From the NCBI GenBank assembly GCA_008692225.1, contig VICG01000004.1, positions 1,922,501 to 1,986,500 on the forward strand: a stretch of 64,000 nt of DNA, read 5' to 3'. The position numbers and the translations under genes were made by a program. This DNA is from Monilinia fructicola. Taxonomy: Eukaryota > Ascomycota > Leotiomycetes > Helotiales > Sclerotiniaceae. Shown piece after piece: positions 60,841 through 64,000 of the stretch; position 1 is the first letter of the stretch; every line of letters starts with the position of its first letter. The notes beneath the pieces are model-generated. The model searched no databases and had not been told where the DNA came from. It saw only the letters and a program-made list of their open reading frames with translations.

Positions 60841-61390
60841 CTACAGTCAGGACATAGTGCATTTTAGTATGATAGGAGTCTTAGGACGGACATACAGTAC
60901 CGTATCGTTCGTTCGTTCATCAGGTAGCCCACACGCATAGCAAGATCTCCGCCTTTCTGCACAGCTGCTGCATCTCACAAGGCTTGGATTTTTAGTTTTT
61001 TAGTTTTTTTGCCTTCCGCGCATTGTCGGATAAAGGATGCTTTGTGGGATCGTGGGTGAGAGACCTACAGAGAAGGTGCTTGAACCGCGCCCTCTCTCTC
61101 TCTGTACGAGTAGTTAGTTCACCGACACCGAGTTTCCGTCCCATCGTATCCCCACGCCAAGACGCACAGTCATCGACTACTAGGTGAGGATGAGTATTAG
61201 CCGACTCATACTCGTAGGTACAGAATATCGGTATGCAGATAATTTATACTTTGACTAGGGTCATGCTATTCCTTACAGGACGAGGAACGGTACAGTGTAC
61301 AATACACAACAGTAACAGGAGAGATATTCGTACCGTCCCATATTCTCCGAGGACGAATGCCCCTCGATAATAGATCCTGTAGTATCATAA

Positions 61391-61402
61391 TACTGTACAG
61401 TA
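61391..61402. repeat. Palindrome TACTGTACAGTA, copy 2
   Basis: Second exact copy of the 12-bp palindrome, 562 bp after the first. Confidence 0.85.
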
Positions 61403-62234
61403 GTCCATGTGCCCTGCATATTCGGTTACCATTCGTACCTATCTCGGTGTTCGTCTCAGCTCCCCACAACAACCACCTGCACTGTAGACGTTTGTGAGTC
61501 TCTGTCACGATTCAAGAACGACATTTCTCAAATGCTTGAAGCACGGGACGGATAATGCGATGCACACTGCGCAAGAGACCTCCCTCTCGAGTCCCTACAA
61601 ATTCCGTTCGAACTTCGAACCCTGGATGTCAATCATGACCCTGACGGCTCCACTGGGGTTCCGTGCCTTGATTGCCGCTAGTGTGAGCTGGTGAGTGAGT
61701 TCACGATACCCTCATGTTCTGACCATCGCCGGTCGGTCCCATAAATCTTTAATCTTATTTCTTGACTTTCCTGTTCCTCCGTGGAAAAGCTGTCAAATGC
61801 ACATTTGAAAATTTTCACCCACTCACCGAACGGTCATAGTTGCGAAAATCCCATCCAGCATACTTGGATGGATATGGAGATTAAGATTGTATATCCACCA
61901 GATCCGTCAGTTTCGGCCGATGCTCCTTATGAAAAAGACTCCTCTCATGTCGGTGACTCTCGGGTGTCGGCTTTTCCAAACAGGCTACAACTTACATACC
62001 CTTTTAGGCATTCGTCCATTTCCTGAATTCTCGATTCTAATGAATAAGCTAAGCCTCTACAGTCAGTACCCTACTGCTATGTACCATCTCTTTCACGTAC
62101 AGTCTGAAGGGCTGTCAGCAAATCACAAGTTCACAACCCAACGGGCGCATCATCGTTCCTGTTCCCGACGCGGCCTTTATCAAAGCTCCGTCAACCTTAA
62201 TTGTATCTTGGCACTTGATTGGTGTAGATCTCTA

Positions 62235-62246
62235 TACTGTACAGTA
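62235..62246. repeat. Palindrome TACTGTACAGTA, copy 3
   Basis: Third exact copy, 844 bp after the second. Confidence 0.85.
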
Positions 62247-64000
62247 GGTATCAAGAAAGTTGATCCCAAAAGACTCATACGGCCAAATTTGTCAGCGGAG
62301 ATTTGAGTGACTCAAACGGAGATAAATGAGATGTGGTGATTGGTGAAAATGCGAGCTTCATGAATCAATCCTTCATCCCTCTCAGCTGGCTATGGAATCT
62401 TTTGCGGGGGTTTGTAATCAAAGGGTTTGTGGGTGTTTCTTTGTTTGAGATGAATTTGGGGTTTGGTGAATGATCATACAATCAATTAATCTGTGGATTA
62501 TTGAGGGGGGGGTGTGATTTCCAATACTGCAAGTTTGAGTTCCAGGGGGGAGACAAAGTATTTTCCTGCTTGTCTTACATGAACACGTCTCCACGAAATA
62601 CCTCATTGTCTGACCTCTCGTTATCCTAGCACTCTTGTTACAGTAGAGGCCTCGCTACCAAATTCAACAAGATGTACCCCTCCACAGAACCACATTCCTT
62701 GAATCCTCGTGGCTCATCTCGTGAGAGAGGATCCATACTCCATTCCATCTATAGATTCTATACAGTGTGAACTTTGAAGCCACGCGCAACTAATTGCCTC
62801 ATCCAGCACACCGGTACCGGTACGGCATCATACTCAGCCTTGCTCCTATCGCATCTCGCTAGCATCGCATCGCATCGCATCGCGTCGCATCCCACCTCAC
62901 CACGCGACCCGACTCAGCCTTATCGTTCCTCCATTCGACGTCCGACGTAATAAATCTTGCTTCGAGGACGTACCCATGGCATCATCAGGTAACGTGATGC
63001 ACACCTAAATTAATTGCTTCGAGGGAGACAATCGATCGACATTTCTTTCCTTCGTACCACATCCCATCACGCTTCGCTTCTCGTAACGAGGGGGGCCCAT
63101 CAATGCGAGAAGCGATTCTAGCGAAACGCCGCATGCGCATCCTGCACGGTACCTCCCAGGTTCAGCAGAGAAGCAAGGTTCCCACTGGAAGATTACTACA
63201 TGACGAGCATTCATTCATCCCCTCTCCTCCTCTGGTTCCGTTCCCTCCAGGGCGATGGTTGTATAAGCTCGGTTACCGCTTGCCGGTCCCCTCCTCGTAT
63301 CTCATGGCCAAATTTCGGTGCGTCACTCGATTCCATCCGAGCTTCGATGAGGGAAGGGGCTCGTTCCATCGTCCAAGACGTCGTGTCAATAATGTCATGG
63401 AAGTTGGAACCCTGAAACTGGAAGTCTTGCACCGATGGACCCGTGCTGGAAAAATAAGGTTCCAGGGAGGATCCGTGATTCACCTCTTTTGCAACGTGAC
63501 GCACAGTGCAAGTACAGTACAGTACAGTACAGTCAGTAAGTACACTACAGCGCAGCACAGTGTTCAAAGACCGGATCGGCTCGAATGCTGGATTCGTTTT
63601 TCTTCTCGTCCCCTCAATATGAGCATGATTCGTGAATTTTAATTTTTTTGTCCCCCCTTCTCTTTTTTCCCCTTCTTCTCCTAAAATGCGCCAATGAATA
63701 CGAGGAGCGATCGACCGGGAGTATAGACTTTTCTTCGGTCCGACGCTGGGTGTAAGGCTTAATTCTTTCCTACAGTATCCCAAGCTTTGCGATTTGACAC
63801 TGGAGTGAGTTTTGAATTTTTCCTTCTTGTTTTGGAGCTTTTTTTTTTGGAGCTTTTTTTTTTGATGTGGGATGGCCTGCTTGGTGTTGTCTGTGTTTGA
63901 TTCTGGCATTTAATTTCTCTTTTTTTGGCAAAGGGGGGACGGTGAGGGGCTCTTTTTCCTTTTATTCACTTTTCTTGATTTTTGGCAATGATGTACGGAG

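Larger units (their letters stand above)
56853..64000. other. 7.1-kb gene-poor region to the window end
   Basis: No supported gene. Contents: GGAT/ATGG runs (57410-57600, 58615-58645), TTTTA run (57785-57835), GGAAAA run (58035-58070), the miniature transposon at 58890-59121, an AT-rich island with a 12-bp tandem (59580-59900), TCCCA and GCTGT pentamers (60540-60600), GCATC pentamers (62858-62890), AGTAC pentamers (63510-63535) and three identical palindromes (60829-62246). Frames up to 232 codons near 63211-63909 read through repeats and do not look like proteins. Confidence 0.5.

Noticed and set aside
63211..63909. 232-codon minus-strand frame near the window end
   Set aside because: Lys/Gln runs from poly-T tracts and AGTAC repeats; no domain or splice context.

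Overview
The window is nuclear DNA of a filamentous ascomycete. Short GT-AG introns (about 45-200 bp) with CTAAC/CTAAT-type branch sites interrupt almost every gene, and single-copy fungal housekeeping genes lie on both strands. The gene content (secreted pectate lyase, ATG15 with Ser/Thr-rich tail, RIX1, YPP1, RER1, PAF1) and the style of intergenic DNA fit Leotiomycetes, most likely Sclerotiniaceae (Botrytis/Sclerotinia relatives). The species assignment is inference, not proof.

Genes, left to right: RIX1 (-; 60S ribosome assembly), YPP1/TTC7-like (+; PI4-kinase membrane recruitment), a citrate-type mitochondrial carrier (-), an FHA-domain protein kinase (-; Chk2/Mek1 type), RPL41 (+; 25 residues in three exons), RPA49 (+; RNA polymerase I subunit), a GH13 alpha-amylase without a signal peptide (+), relics of an FAD monooxygenase and an SGNH/GDSL hydrolase, a pectate lyase (+), a mitochondrial enoyl-CoA hydratase (-), RER1 (+), PAF1 (+), ATG15 lipase (-), and a VPS9-domain Rab5 exchange factor (+). 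After that comes a very gene-poor third (about 45.5-64 kb) with one convincing gene, a 247-residue acidic protein of unknown function at 56.1-56.9 kb.

The genes do not form a pathway cluster; this is ordinary mixed housekeeping sequence. Three themes recur: ribosome production (RIX1, RPL41, RPA49), membrane traffic and vacuole function (YPP1, RER1, ATG15, VPS9) and carbohydrate degradation (amylase, pectate lyase). The stretch from 23 to 32 kb is decayed, with two recognisable pseudogenes.

The right-hand third is built of microsatellites and 5-10 bp tandem repeats, two AT-rich islands, one clean 232-bp miniature transposon with 26-bp inverted ends and a TA target duplication, and three exact copies of a 12-bp palindrome. 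Two otherwise well-conserved genes (RIX1 and the VPS9 gene) carry one-base frame breaks, three of the four in homopolymer runs, which looks more like sequencing indels than gene death. I found no CRISPR array, rRNA, convincing tRNA or novel defence-type system.
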